This document shows positions 42,283 through 52,702 of a stretch of DNA of 64,000 bases, piece after piece. Each line of letters starts with the position of its first letter. The first letter of the stretch is position 1. A program made the position numbers and the translations under genes. The notes beneath the pieces were generated by a model that was not told where the DNA came from, did not search any database, and saw only the letters and a program-made list of their open reading frames with translations. Location of the stretch: the NCBI RefSeq assembly GCF_000763885.1, contig NZ_JRKO01000011.1, forward strand, positions 1-64,000. Reading direction: 5' to 3'. Source of the stretch: Paracoccus versutus. GTDB taxonomy: Bacteria; Pseudomonadota; Alphaproteobacteria; Rhodobacterales; Rhodobacteraceae.

Positions 42283-43205
42283 GCGAGGCAAAAGCTTGAG
42301 ATCTTGCCGGGAAATTCCGCATGCGGCGCGGGGATCGCCAGCTCGATCCGGCAGCCCGGCAGGCGCGCCAGCGCCGCGCAGGCGGCCTCGGGCGGCATCA
42401 GGCAAAGCGCGGTCGAAAGCCCGTCGGCCAGGGCGGCGCTGTCGGCGCTGACCGAGATCGTGTCCCAAGGCGGCGCCCCGCCGTCCGGCGCCAGGATATG
42501 CGGCAGGCCGCGCGGGCCGATCAGCGTGCCGCCGGGCGACGAGGTCGCCAGCGCCCGGTCGCCCAGTCGGATGCGCCGGTGTTCGCGCCCTGCGGCATCG
42601 GCCAGCCCCACCCGCCAGCCGCGCGCACCCAGCGCCCGCATCTCGCCCGCGTCGATCAGCAGGTCGGTCAGGCCGTGGCGCGCGGCCGCCTCGGCCAGCC
42701 TGTCGGCAGCCCAGCCCTGCGCCAGGCCGTTGAAGGTCAGCGCCATGCCGGGGCGGGCCAGCCGCACCTCGGCCCGCGACCAGGCGACCGAATCCCAGCC
42801 GGCCAGGGCACGGGCCGCGGCCTCGTCCCCGCCCTGCGCCCGCGCCAGCCACAGCGGCTGCACGGTGGGGTCGAAGGCGCCGCCGGTGGCGCGATGCAGC
42901 CGGTCGGACAGGGCCAGCAACTCGACCATGCCGGCGGCGGGAAAGCGCAGCCGCCCGTCGCGGTTCAGCCGCGCCAGGTCCGAATCGCGATGCAGCGAGA
43001 ACAGGTTTTCGACCTGGGCCAGCAGCCGCGCCGCCTCGGCAAAGAAGCCGCGCGCCTGCGCCGGGCCTGCGCCATGCAGCCGCAGGGTGACATCGGCACC
43101 CATGGCGCGACCCCGCCATTCCTGGGAAGGCGCGGCGGGTGCGGCGCCTGCCATGCCGGGCAGCGCGGCGCAGGCGGTCAGCAGCAGGAAGCGGCGGCGG
43201 TTCAT
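42279..43205 (-). CDS. nirX: NirX, ApbE-family flavin transferase
   Basis: 308 residues. Twin-arginine-like signal 'MNRRRFLLLTACAALPGMAGA' then an ApbE fold: 'EWRGRAMGADVTLRLHG', 'GGAFDPTVQPLW', 'NGLAQGWAADRLAEAA', 'LIDAGEMRALGARGWRVGL', 'TISVSADSAALADGLSTALCLM' (Mg/FAD-binding Asp). ApbE proteins attach FMN to Thr/Ser of partner proteins; the natural partner here is NirI, as NosX is for NosR. Its start overlaps the nirI stop (ATGA). Its 3' end carries the nor promoter box. Confidence 0.94.
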   Translation of the reverse strand: MNRRRFLLLTACAALPGMAGAAPAAPSQEWRGRAMGADVTLRLHGAGPAQARGFFAEAARLLAQVENLFSLHRDSDLARLNRDGRLRFPAAGMVELLALSDRLHRATGGAFDPTVQPLWLARAQGGDEAAARALAGWDSVAWSRAEVRLARPGMALTFNGLAQGWAADRLAEAAARHGLTDLLIDAGEMRALGARGWRVGLADAAGREHRRIRLGDRALATSSPGGTLIGPRGLPHILAPDGGAPPWDTISVSADSAALADGLSTALCLMPPEAACAALARLPGCRIELAIPAPHAEFPGKISSFCLA

Positions 43206-45253
43206 GGCGCATCTCCGGTCGGGGCGGGGCTGCGGGCGCGGCGCTTGAGCACCGGGCAGGTGCCGGGGTCGTTCATCACCACCTGGCAGCGCAGGCACAG
43301 CACGCATTCGTTGGGGTTGATCCGGCCCAGCGGGTCGATGGCGCCGACGGTGCATTTCGTCTCGCACAGCCGGCATTCGCGGCCGCATTGCGGGCGGCGC
43401 TTGAGCCAGTCGAAGATCTTCAGCTTGGCCGGGATCGCCAGCCCCGCGCCCAGGGGACACAGGTAGCGGCAATAGAACCGCTCGATGAACAGCCCGCCCG
43501 CCAGCACCGCAAGCGCGAACAGCACGAAGGGCCAGGCGCGCAGGAAGCGCATCGAGATCGCGGTCTTGAACGGCTCGACCTCGGCCAGGATCAGCGCCTG
43601 CTCCATGCTGTAGAAGCTCAGCGCGACGATGGCGACGAACAGCGTATACTTGATGACCCATAGCCGCTCGTGCAGGGCCTGGGGCACGGCAATCTGCCGC
43701 ACCCCCAGCCGCTGGGCGGCGGCGTTCATCAGCTCTTGCAGCGCGCCGAAGGGGCACAGCCAGCCGCAGAACACGCCGCGGCCCCAGAACAGCAGCCCCA
43801 GAGCGACGGCGGACCAGATCAGGAAGATGATCGGCTCGATCAGGAAGGTCTCCCAGCGAAAGCCGGACAGCAGCGCGTTCAGGAAGGCCACCACCTGCAC
43901 CACCGAAAGCTGGCCGTTCAGCCCCCAGCCCAGCACGAAAAGCGTGGTGGCCAGAAAGCCCAGCCGCACGCGCCGCCACAGCATCGGCCGGCGCACCAGC
44001 GCCTCTTGCCCGAACAGGATCAGCGCCAGCACGAACAGCATGGCGCCGACGATGGCGATGCCGGGGATCTTCTTTTGCCAGAACTCCTGCCACAGCGGGA
44101 CGGCGGGGGCCTCGGCGACGGCATAGGCCGCGGGCAGGCGGATGGTGGCGCGGATGGGCAGCGTGCCTTCGCCCCCCGCGGCCAGCGGCCGGGTCGCCGT
44201 CACCACCAGGTCGAAGGGCCGGCGCGGGTCGATGCCGCCGGCGGCAGGGTCGATGTTCAGCCGGAACAGGCTGATTTCCTTGAAGGCCGGTGCGTCGGCC
44301 AGCGCCAGCGTCTCGGCCATGACGAAATCGCCGTCGCCCGGCTCGATCCGCAGCGCGCCCTGTTCGAAGGCGATGCGCTCGAACCGGCCCGAGCGGCGCC
44401 ATTCCGTGCCGCGCGGGCTGTAGAGGCCGCGCGACAGCACCGCCACCAGCGCCTGTCCCGGCTGCAAGGCGCCCACGGCGGCGGTGAAGTCCTGCGCGCC
44501 CAAGAGGTTGCGCCCGACGGTCGGCGGGTCGATCAGCCCGGCATAAAGGTCGAGGAAGGGCGCCTCCGATGGCTCGACCGGCACCTTGGCGCCGGCAAAG
44601 GCCCGCGCCGCCTCGGCCATCGAGACCGAGGCATGGCCGAATGCCCCCTCGGCCAGCAGTTCGGCCCAGGTGGCGGGGCGGTAGCCCACGCGGTCGATGC
44701 CGCCGCCGCCCAGCCCCTGCGCCTGCGCCAGCACCCGGCCGCTGCGCAGGATGCCGTCGCGAATCACCCCGGTCGAGACCGTCGCGCGCGAGATCACCGG
44801 CGGCAACCCGCGATCCCGCCCTTGGCCCTGCGACAGGTCGACGCCGCGGAACCCGTCCACATAGGCGGCGATATGCGCCTGCGAGATCCCGAGGCTCAGC
44901 ACCGGCTCGGTCTGGCGCACCAGCCTGGCGCCGGCGATGACCCCCTTGGGCGTGACCGCGACCAGCACGTCCAGCGGCTTGCCGGAATAGCCGGTGGTCG
45001 CCGCGATCTCCCAGGTCGAGCCGATCATGCCCAGCGCCCGGCCGTCGCGGCTGACGCTCCAGCCCGGCACCGGGGTTTCGCGGCGGTCCAAGACCACCGG
45101 CCCGTCGGCGCCGAACAGCGCCTGCGCCAGCCGCGCGTCGGGGGCGGCGGGCGGTTCGGCCCAGGCGGGCAGAATCAGCAGGACCAGCGCCAGAAGCGCA
45201 GCCAGCAGGCGGCAGGGTGCAACAAGATATTTGACGGGCATCGCCATCCGCAT
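43202..45253 (-). CDS. nirI: NirI, NosR-like membrane flavo-iron-sulfur protein
   Basis: 683 residues. Signal segment 'LLAALLALVLLILPAWA', a periplasmic FMN-binding domain (about 70-180, possible flavinylated Thr in 'VISRATVSTGVIRDGI', a variant of the SGAT motif), about five to six membrane helices, two 'CGWLCPFGA' / 'CRYLCPLGAG' CxxxCP motifs, and a C-terminal ferredoxin-like part with 'CGRECRLCETKC' and 'CVLCLRC'. NirI is needed for nirS expression in P. denitrificans. Three close ATGs exist (45253, 45247, 45241); the first has AGGA ten bases upstream. Divergent from nirS. Confidence 0.95.
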   Translation of the reverse strand: MRMAMPVKYLVAPCRLLAALLALVLLILPAWAEPPAAPDARLAQALFGADGPVVLDRRETPVPGWSVSRDGRALGMIGSTWEIAATTGYSGKPLDVLVAVTPKGVIAGARLVRQTEPVLSLGISQAHIAAYVDGFRGVDLSQGQGRDRGLPPVISRATVSTGVIRDGILRSGRVLAQAQGLGGGGIDRVGYRPATWAELLAEGAFGHASVSMAEAARAFAGAKVPVEPSEAPFLDLYAGLIDPPTVGRNLLGAQDFTAAVGALQPGQALVAVLSRGLYSPRGTEWRRSGRFERIAFEQGALRIEPGDGDFVMAETLALADAPAFKEISLFRLNIDPAAGGIDPRRPFDLVVTATRPLAAGGEGTLPIRATIRLPAAYAVAEAPAVPLWQEFWQKKIPGIAIVGAMLFVLALILFGQEALVRRPMLWRRVRLGFLATTLFVLGWGLNGQLSVVQVVAFLNALLSGFRWETFLIEPIIFLIWSAVALGLLFWGRGVFCGWLCPFGALQELMNAAAQRLGVRQIAVPQALHERLWVIKYTLFVAIVALSFYSMEQALILAEVEPFKTAISMRFLRAWPFVLFALAVLAGGLFIERFYCRYLCPLGAGLAIPAKLKIFDWLKRRPQCGRECRLCETKCTVGAIDPLGRINPNECVLCLRCQVVMNDPGTCPVLKRRARSPAPTGDAP

Positions 45254-45296
45254 CCCAGGGTTTTCCTGCTGATCGCGCGAATGCCGCAGCCCGGCC

Positions 45297-45310
45297 TTAA
45301 CAATGGTCAA
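45297..45310. promoter_or_regulatory. NNR-type box in the nirI-nirS intergenic region
   Basis: TTAAC-AATG-GTCAA, 63 bp upstream of the nirS ATG and 43 bp upstream of the nirI ATG. The spacing favours nirS as the activated gene (leader near 29 nt if the site is at -41.5). A near-identical site is known for nirS in Paracoccus. Confidence 0.82.
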
Positions 45311-45364
45311 AGCCTTGCGCGCAAATTCCGCACAGGAACGACGGGAACGCGCGCCAGCAAATAG

Positions 45365-47164
<1,800 letters not shown>

Positions 47165-47180
47165 GCGGTCACAACCCAGG

Positions 47181-47216
47181 TGGGGGCGTTCGCGCCCCCG
47201 CCCCGGCAGTATTTCA
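47181..47216 (+). repeat. Dispersed hairpin/TATTT element, copy 3 (between nirS and nirE)
   Basis: GGGGGCG-TTCG-CGCCCCC perfect hairpin with a UUCG tetraloop (47182-47199), a second C-run, then CAGTATTTCA running directly into the nirE ATG. No adequate U-run after the first hairpin, so partial termination or mRNA end protection is more likely than full termination. Confidence 0.7.
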
Positions 47217-48089
47217 ATGGGGTTCGACATGGCCGGCAAGACGGTGACGGGCGGCGCGGCGCCAGGCATGGCCGCGCGCAACTTGAACGATGCGGCAGCG
47301 GGCAAGGCACGGATGGGCAGGGTCGATCTGATCGGCGCCGGTCCGGGCGACGCCGAGTTGCTGACGCTGCGGGCGCTGCGGCTTTTGCAGCAGGCGGATG
47401 TGGTGGTGCATGACCGGCTGGTCTCGGACGAGGTGATGGCCTGCATCCCCGCCCATGTCCGGCGCATCCCGGTGGGCAAGGCGGCGGGCTTCCATCCCGT
47501 GCCGCAGGATGAGATCAACGCGCTTCTGGTCGAGCTGGCCCTGTCCGGCCTGGCCGTGGCGCGGCTCAAGGGCGGCGATCCGACCATCTTCGGCCGCGGC
47601 GGCGAGGAGTTCGAGGCCGTGACCCGTGCCGGCATCCCCTGCGACTATGTGCCCGGCATCACCGCGGCGCAGGGCGCGGCGGCCTCGGCCCGGTTCCCGC
47701 TGACGCATCGCGGGCTGGCGACCGGGCTGCGCCATGTCACCGGCCACCGGGCGCGGGACGCGGCGCTGGACCTCGACTGGGCCTCGCTGGCCGATCCGAA
47801 GACCACGCTGGCCGTCTACATGGGCGCGGCGAACATGGCCGAGATCGCGGCCCAGCTGATCCGCCACGGCATGCCGGCCGACCTGCCGGTGCTGGCCGTG
47901 TCGCAGGCCAGCACCCCGCAGGAACGGCGGCTGCGCGCCACGCTGTCGGGCATCGCCGCCGCCCTGGCGCGCGAGCCGCTGCCGGCGCCGGTGCTGTTCA
48001 TCGTCGGCCATGTCGCGGCAATGGCCGAGGATTGCGCCCTGCCGCAGGGGCTTTACCGCCCGGAATGGCGGCTGGTGGCGCATGGCTAG
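47217..48089 (+). CDS. nirE: Uroporphyrinogen-III C-methyltransferase NirE (SUMT)
   Basis: 290 residues (286 if the in-frame ATG at 47229 is used; that one has GGGG six bases upstream, while 47217 has no visible ribosome site). SUMT landmarks: 'VDLIGAGPGDAELLTLRALRLL', 'VVVHDRLVS', 'VARLKGGDPTIFGRGGEEFEA', 'VPGITAAQGAAASARFPLTHR'. It methylates uroporphyrinogen III twice to precorrin-2, the first committed step to heme d1. Separated from nirS by a hairpin element; overlaps nirC by 8 bases. Confidence 0.96.
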   Translation: MGFDMAGKTVTGGAAPGMAARNLNDAAAGKARMGRVDLIGAGPGDAELLTLRALRLLQQADVVVHDRLVSDEVMACIPAHVRRIPVGKAAGFHPVPQDEINALLVELALSGLAVARLKGGDPTIFGRGGEEFEAVTRAGIPCDYVPGITAAQGAAASARFPLTHRGLATGLRHVTGHRARDAALDLDWASLADPKTTLAVYMGAANMAEIAAQLIRHGMPADLPVLAVSQASTPQERRLRATLSGIAAALAREPLPAPVLFIVGHVAAMAEDCALPQGLYRPEWRLVAHG

Positions 48090-48393
48090 GCTGGCGCTCC
48101 TGCTGGTGCTGCTGGCCGGGACCGCTGCGGCGGGCCCGCCCGATGCCGCGCGGCAGGACCAGCTGCGCCATCTGGTGCGGCAGGATTGCGGCTCGTGCCA
48201 CGGCTTGCGGCTGACCGGCGGGCTCGGCCGGCCGATCACCGCCCAGGCGCTGGCCGGGCGCGATGCCGAGGATCTGAGCGGCGTGATCCTGGACGGCATG
48301 CCCGGCACCGCCATGCCCGGCTGGCGCCCGCTGCTGACCGAGGACGAGGCGCGCTGGATCGCCGATTACCTTCTGACGACGGAGACGCAATGA
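48082..48393 (+). CDS. nirC: NirC, periplasmic cytochrome c55x
   Basis: 103 residues. Signal peptide 'MARLALLLVLLAGTAAA', single heme site 'RQDCGSCHGLRLTGGLG' and Met ligand region 'LDGMPGTAMPGWRPLLTEDEA'. Small cytochrome c encoded in nir clusters; may pass electrons to NirS or act in d1 insertion. Overlaps nirE (8 bases) and nirF (4 bases). Confidence 0.94.
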   Translation: MARLALLLVLLAGTAAAGPPDAARQDQLRHLVRQDCGSCHGLRLTGGLGRPITAQALAGRDAEDLSGVILDGMPGTAMPGWRPLLTEDEARWIADYLLTTETQ

Positions 48394-49541
48394 TGCTCAA
48401 GCCATTCCTGGCCGCCCTGATGATCGCCAGCCCGGCGCTGGCCGACGCGTTGCGCGGCACCGGCGACCTGGGCCTGGTGGTCGAGCGCGAGGCCGGCTCG
48501 CTGCTGGTCGTGGACCGCAGCGAACGCGCCGCGCTCGGCCGGATCGAGGGGCTGGGCGACCTGTCCCACGCGAGCCTGGTCTATTCCCCCGACGAACGCT
48601 TCGCCTATGTCTTCGGCCGCGACGGCGGGCTGACCAAGGTCGACATCCTGACCCGGCAGGTGGTCCGCCGCGTGGTGCAGGCCGGCAATTCCATCGGCGG
48701 CGCCATCTCGGACGACGGCCGTCTGGTCGCGGTCGCGAATTACGAGCCGGGCGGCGTCAAGGTCTTCGACGCCGAGACGCTGGAGTTGGTGGCGGACGTG
48801 CCGATGGGCTCCAAGACCGTGGGCATCGCCGATGCGCCCGGCTCGCGCTTCGTGGTGGCTACCTGGGACACGGGCGAGGTCTGGATCCTCGACCATTCCG
48901 CCGATCCGGCGCAGCCTGCGGTGACGACGCTGGAAGGCATCGGCGCCAACCCCTATGACGCGCTGCTGACCGGCGACGGGCGGCACTATATCGTCGGGCT
49001 CTTCGGCGAAAAGGGACTGACGCAGGTCGACCTGTGGCAAGACCCGCCCAAGGTCACGCGCTTCCTGCCCGACTACGGCAAGGACCAGCCCGACCTGCCG
49101 GTCTACAAGATGCCGCATCTGCAAGGCTGGACCCTGGCCGACGGGCTTTTCGCCCTGCCTGCCGTGGGGCTGCACCAGCTGCTTTGGGTCGATGCCGACG
49201 GGCTGGCCGAGATCGGCCGCACCGAGCTGGCCGGCCAGCCGGTCTTTGCCCTGGCCCGCCCCGACCAGCGCGAGGTCTGGGTGAACTTCGCCCCGCCCGA
49301 CAACGACAAGCTGCAGGTGGTGGACGTGCTGACCCACGAGGTTCTGGACACGCTGACCCCCGGCAAGGGTGTGCTGCACATGGAATTCGCCCCCCGCGGG
49401 CGCGAGGTCTGGCTGTCGGTCCGCGACGAGAACCGGGTCGAGATCCGCGACACCCGCACCCGCGAGGTTCTGGGCGAGATCGAGGCCCGCGCGCCCTCGG
49501 GCATCTTCTTCACCGATCGCGCGCATCGCACGGGGTTATGA
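48390..49541 (+). CDS. nirF: NirF, heme d1 biosynthesis propeller protein
   Basis: 383 residues. A 19-residue signal ('MMLKPFLAALMIASPALAD') places it in the periplasm, as shown for Paracoccus NirF. The rest is a NirS-like propeller without heme c. Mature His41 ('GDLSHASLVYSPDERF') corresponds to the essential histidine reported in the family. It likely catalyses or assists the last ring oxidation of d1 and interacts with NirN/NirS. ATG at 48390 or 48393; overlaps nirC. Confidence 0.95.
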   Translation: MMLKPFLAALMIASPALADALRGTGDLGLVVEREAGSLLVVDRSERAALGRIEGLGDLSHASLVYSPDERFAYVFGRDGGLTKVDILTRQVVRRVVQAGNSIGGAISDDGRLVAVANYEPGGVKVFDAETLELVADVPMGSKTVGIADAPGSRFVVATWDTGEVWILDHSADPAQPAVTTLEGIGANPYDALLTGDGRHYIVGLFGEKGLTQVDLWQDPPKVTRFLPDYGKDQPDLPVYKMPHLQGWTLADGLFALPAVGLHQLLWVDADGLAEIGRTELAGQPVFALARPDQREVWVNFAPPDNDKLQVVDVLTHEVLDTLTPGKGVLHMEFAPRGREVWLSVRDENRVEIRDTRTREVLGEIEARAPSGIFFTDRAHRTGL

Positions 49542-49542
49542 C

Positions 49543-50517
49543 ATGGATGATCTGGACCTGCGCCTGCTGGACGGTTTCCAGCGCGACCTGCCGCTGGAGA
49601 CCCGGCCCTTCGCCGCCATCGCCCACCGCCTCGACACCAGCGAGGCCGAGGTGATCGCCCGCCTGACCCGCCTGCGCGACGAGGGGCTGATCGCCCGCAT
49701 CGGCGCCACCTGCCGGCCGAACACCGCCGGCGCCTCGACGCTCGCCGCGCTGCGCGTGCCGGTGCGGCGCATCGACAAGGTCGCGGCGCTGGTCGGGGCC
49801 GAGCCCGGCGTCAACCACGCCTATCTGCGCGAGGGCAGCGACTGGAACCTGTGGTTCGTCGCCACCGCCCCCGATGCCGCCGCGCTGGAGGAAAGCCTGG
49901 CCCGGATCGAGACGGCGACGGGGCTGCTGCCCTTGTCGCTGCCGCTGGTGCGGGCCTTCAACATCGACCTGGGCTTTCCGCTGCTCGGCCCGCGCCGCGC
50001 CATGGCGCTGGACCGGCCCGCCGACCTGGCCGCGCTGCGCCCGCGCGACAAGGCGCTGATGCAGGCGCTGACCACCGGGCTGGCGCTGGTGCCGCGCCCC
50101 TTCGTCGCGCTGGGACAGGCGCTGCACCGCAGCGAGGCCGAGGTGATCTCGCGCATCCGCGCGCTGGCCGAGGCCCGCATCCTGACCCGCGTCGGCGTGA
50201 TCGTGCGCCATCGCGCGCTCGGCTGGACCCAGAACGCCATGGTGGTCTGGCGCCTGCCCGAAGCCGCGGTCGAGGCCGCCGGCACGGCGCTGGCCGGGGT
50301 TCCCGGCGTGACGCTGTGCTATCAGCGCCGCTGCGTGCCGGGGCTGTGGAGCTGGCCGCTGTTCTGCATGATCCACGCCCGCTCGCGCGCCGAGGCGATG
50401 GAGGTGCTGGTCCAGGCCCGCGCCCTGCCCGAACTGCAAGGCGTGCCGCATCGCATCCTGTTCTCGACCCGCTGCTTTCGCCAGCGGGGCGCCGTCATCG
50501 CCGAGGTTGCCGCATGA
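49543..50517 (+). CDS. nirD: NirDL, fused siroheme decarboxylase subunits
   Basis: 324 residues made of two homologous AsnC/Lrp-like halves. First half begins 'DLDLRLLDGFQRDLPLETRPF' with HTH-like 'LDTSEAEVIARLTRLRDEGLI'; second begins about 165 'RPRDKALMQALTTGLALVPRPF' with 'LHRSEAEVISRIRALAEARILTRVGVIVRHRALGW'. This is NirD and NirL in one chain. With NirG and NirH it decarboxylates siroheme to didecarboxysiroheme. Starts one base after nirF; overlaps nirG by four bases. Confidence 0.94.
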   Translation: MDDLDLRLLDGFQRDLPLETRPFAAIAHRLDTSEAEVIARLTRLRDEGLIARIGATCRPNTAGASTLAALRVPVRRIDKVAALVGAEPGVNHAYLREGSDWNLWFVATAPDAAALEESLARIETATGLLPLSLPLVRAFNIDLGFPLLGPRRAMALDRPADLAALRPRDKALMQALTTGLALVPRPFVALGQALHRSEAEVISRIRALAEARILTRVGVIVRHRALGWTQNAMVVWRLPEAAVEAAGTALAGVPGVTLCYQRRCVPGLWSWPLFCMIHARSRAEAMEVLVQARALPELQGVPHRILFSTRCFRQRGAVIAEVAA

Positions 50518-50987
50518 GCCGCCAGACCCTGCCCCCCGAGGCGCTGGACGATACCGACCGCGCCATCCTGAACAGCCTGCAAGAGGGGTTTCCGCTGACC
50601 CCCCGCCCCTTCGACGATGCCGGCGCGGCGCTTGGCCTGACCGGCGCCGAACTGATCGGGCGGCTCGAACGCCTGCGCGCGATCGGCGCCATCACCCGCT
50701 TCGGCCCGTTCTACGACGCCGCGGCGATGGGCGGGGCCTTCTGCCTTTGCGCGCTTTCCGCGCCGCAGGCGGATTTCGACCGCATCGCCGATCTGGTCAA
50801 CGCCCATCCCGAGGTGGCGCATAACTATGCCCGCGACCATGCGCTGAACATGTGGTTCGTGCTGGCCACCGCCACGCCCGAAGCCATCGCCGAGACCGCC
50901 GGGCAGATCGAGGCCGAGACCGGGCTGACCGTCTGGCGCTTTCCCAAGCTGCGGGAGTTCTTCATCGGCTTTCGGGTGGCGGCATGA
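50514..50987 (+). CDS. nirG: NirG, siroheme decarboxylase subunit
   Basis: 157 residues, one AsnC-like unit: 'DDTDRAILNSLQEGFPLTPRPFDDAGAALGLTGAELIGRLERLRAIGAITRFGPFYD', then 'HNYARDHALNMWFVLATATPEAI' in the ligand-binding part. Paralogue of both NirDL halves and NirH. ATGA overlaps at both ends, so subunits are co-translated. Confidence 0.94.
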   Translation: MSRQTLPPEALDDTDRAILNSLQEGFPLTPRPFDDAGAALGLTGAELIGRLERLRAIGAITRFGPFYDAAAMGGAFCLCALSAPQADFDRIADLVNAHPEVAHNYARDHALNMWFVLATATPEAIAETAGQIEAETGLTVWRFPKLREFFIGFRVAA

Positions 50988-51466
50988 CGGTCCTGGACGA
51001 TACCGACCGCCGGCTGATCGCCGCGACGCAAGCCGGGCTGCCGCTGGTCGAGGCGCCTTATGCCCGGATCGCCGCCGACCTGGGCCTCACCGAAACGCAG
51101 GTCATCACCAGGCTGTCGGTCCTGCACGCGCGCGGCGTGATCCGCCGCATCGCCATCGCGCCCAACCACTACGCGCTGGGAATGACCGCGAACGGCATGA
51201 GCGTCTGGGACGTCGAGGACGCGCAGGCGGCCGGCCTTGGCGAAAAGGTGGGCGCGCTGGATTTCGTGACGCATTGCTACCTGCGGCCGCGCGCGCCGGT
51301 CTGGCGCTACAACCTGTTCGCCATGCTGCACGGCCAGAGCCGCGCCGAGGTCGAGCAAAAGCGCGCCCAGGTCCGCGCGCTGCTGGGCGCCGCCTGCCGG
51401 GCCGACGACATCCTCTATTCCACCCGGATCCTGAAAAAGACCGGCCTGCGCCTGAAGGACGGCTAA
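50984..51466 (+). CDS. nirH: NirH, siroheme decarboxylase subunit
   Basis: 160 residues, AsnC-like: 'LDDTDRRLIAATQAGLPLVEAPYARIAADLGLTETQVITRLSVLHARGVIRRIAIAPNHYALG'. The active-site-like His in 'APNHYALG' is in the position of the siroheme-contacting residues discussed for the family. Twelve bases before nirJ. Confidence 0.94.
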   Translation: MTVLDDTDRRLIAATQAGLPLVEAPYARIAADLGLTETQVITRLSVLHARGVIRRIAIAPNHYALGMTANGMSVWDVEDAQAAGLGEKVGALDFVTHCYLRPRAPVWRYNLFAMLHGQSRAEVEQKRAQVRALLGAACRADDILYSTRILKKTGLRLKDG

Positions 51467-51478
51467 GAAAGGCAAACC

Positions 51479-52702
51479 ATGTTCCGCCTGACCCAATACA
51501 TGCAGCAGCTTCTGGACCCCTCGCCGCCGCGCCGCCGCAGCCGGCCGGATGCGGTCCGCCCGGTGGTGATCTGGAACCTGACGCGCAGCTGCAACCTGAA
51601 ATGCCGCCATTGCTATACCGTCTCGGCCGACCGGCCGTTTCCGGGCGAGCTTTCGCATGACCAGGCCATGGCGGTGCTGCGGGATCTGTCGGATTTCCGC
51701 ATCCCGGCGCTGATCCTGTCGGGGGGCGAGCCGATGTCGCGCTTCGACTTCTGGGAACTGGCGGCCGAGGCGCGGCGGCTGGATTTCCGCCACCTGTCGC
51801 TGTCGACCAACGGCACCAAGATCAATGCGCAGAACGTGGACCGGCTGGCCGGGCTGGGCTTCGACTATGTCGGCATCTCGCTGGACGGGATCGGCGCGGT
51901 GAACGACTGGTTCCGCGGCGTCGAGGGCGCCTTCGACCAGGCGCTGGCCGGCGTGCGCGCCTGCAAGGCGCAGGGCGTCAAGGTGGGCCTGCGCTTCACC
52001 ATCACCGAGGGCAATGCCCATCACCTGCCCGCCATGCTGGACCTGTGCCGCGACGAGGGCGTGGACAAGTTCTACCTGTCGCATCTGGTCTATGCCGGTC
52101 GCGGCGACAAGCACCGGGGCGAGGATACCGAGCATGCCCGCACCCGCCGCGCCATGGACCTGCTGATCGCCCGCGCCTGGCAGGCGGTCGAGCAAGGCGA
52201 GCCGCTGGAGGTCGTCACCGGCAACAACGACGCCGATGCGGTCTATTTCCTGCGTTGGGCCGAGACGCGCTTTGCACCCGCCGCCGTCGCGCATCTGCGC
52301 GCGCATCTGGAGGCCTGGGGCGGCAATTCCTCGGGGCTCGGGGTCGGCAACATCGACCCGCAGGGCCGCGTCCATCCCGATACCTATTGGTCGGACTATA
52401 CGCTGGGCTCGGTCAAGGAACGGCCGTTTTCCGCGATCTGGACCGGGGACGACCCAATCCTGGCCACGCTGCGCACCCGGCCGCGGCCGCTGAAGGGGCG
52501 CTGCGGCGCCTGCGCCTATCAGGCGGTCTGCGGCGGCAATACCCGCATCCGCGCGCTGCAACTGACCGGCGACCCATGGGCCGAAGACCCGGCCTGCTAT
52601 CTCTCAGGCTCCGAGATCGGCGCCGAGGGCGCCGACCAGGGCCGCCTTGCCGTCACGCCTTTCCGGGGAAAAAGCCATGATCCGGCCCATCGTTTCCTTT
52701 AG
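51479..52702 (+). CDS. nirJ: NirJ, radical SAM heme d1 biosynthesis enzyme
   Basis: 407 residues. Radical SAM cluster Cys38-x3-Cys42-x2-Cys45 in '[13 protein letters not shown]'; SAM-binding '[14 protein letters not shown]'; C-terminal auxiliary cluster cysteines in '[12 protein letters not shown]' plus 'DPACYL' (SPASM-like). It replaces two propionate groups of didecarboxysiroheme with oxo groups. AAGAAAGG ribosome site. Overlaps nirN by 26 bases. Confidence 0.96.
   Translation: MFRLTQYMQQLLDPSPPRRRSRPDAVRPVVIWNLTRSCNLKCRHCYTVSADRPFPGELSHDQAMAVLRDLSDFRIPALILSGGEPMSRFDFWELAAEARRLDFRHLSLSTNGTKINAQNVDRLAGLGFDYVGISLDGIGAVNDWFRGVEGAFDQALAGVRACKAQGVKVGLRFTITEGNAHHLPAMLDLCRDEGVDKFYLSHLVYAGRGDKHRGEDTEHARTRRAMDLLIARAWQAVEQGEPLEVVTGNNDADAVYFLRWAETRFAPAAVAHLRAHLEAWGGNSSGLGVGNIDPQGRVHPDTYWSDYTLGSVKERPFSAIWTGDDPILATLRTRPRPLKGRCGACAYQAVCGGNTRIRALQLTGDPWAEDPACYLSGSEIGAEGADQGRLAVTPFRGKSHDPAHRFL

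Noticed and set aside
45315..45324. Palindrome TTGCGCGCAA near nirS as a second FNR-type box
   Set aside because: Half-site spacing is too short for an FNR/NNR dimer; probably chance in GC-rich DNA.
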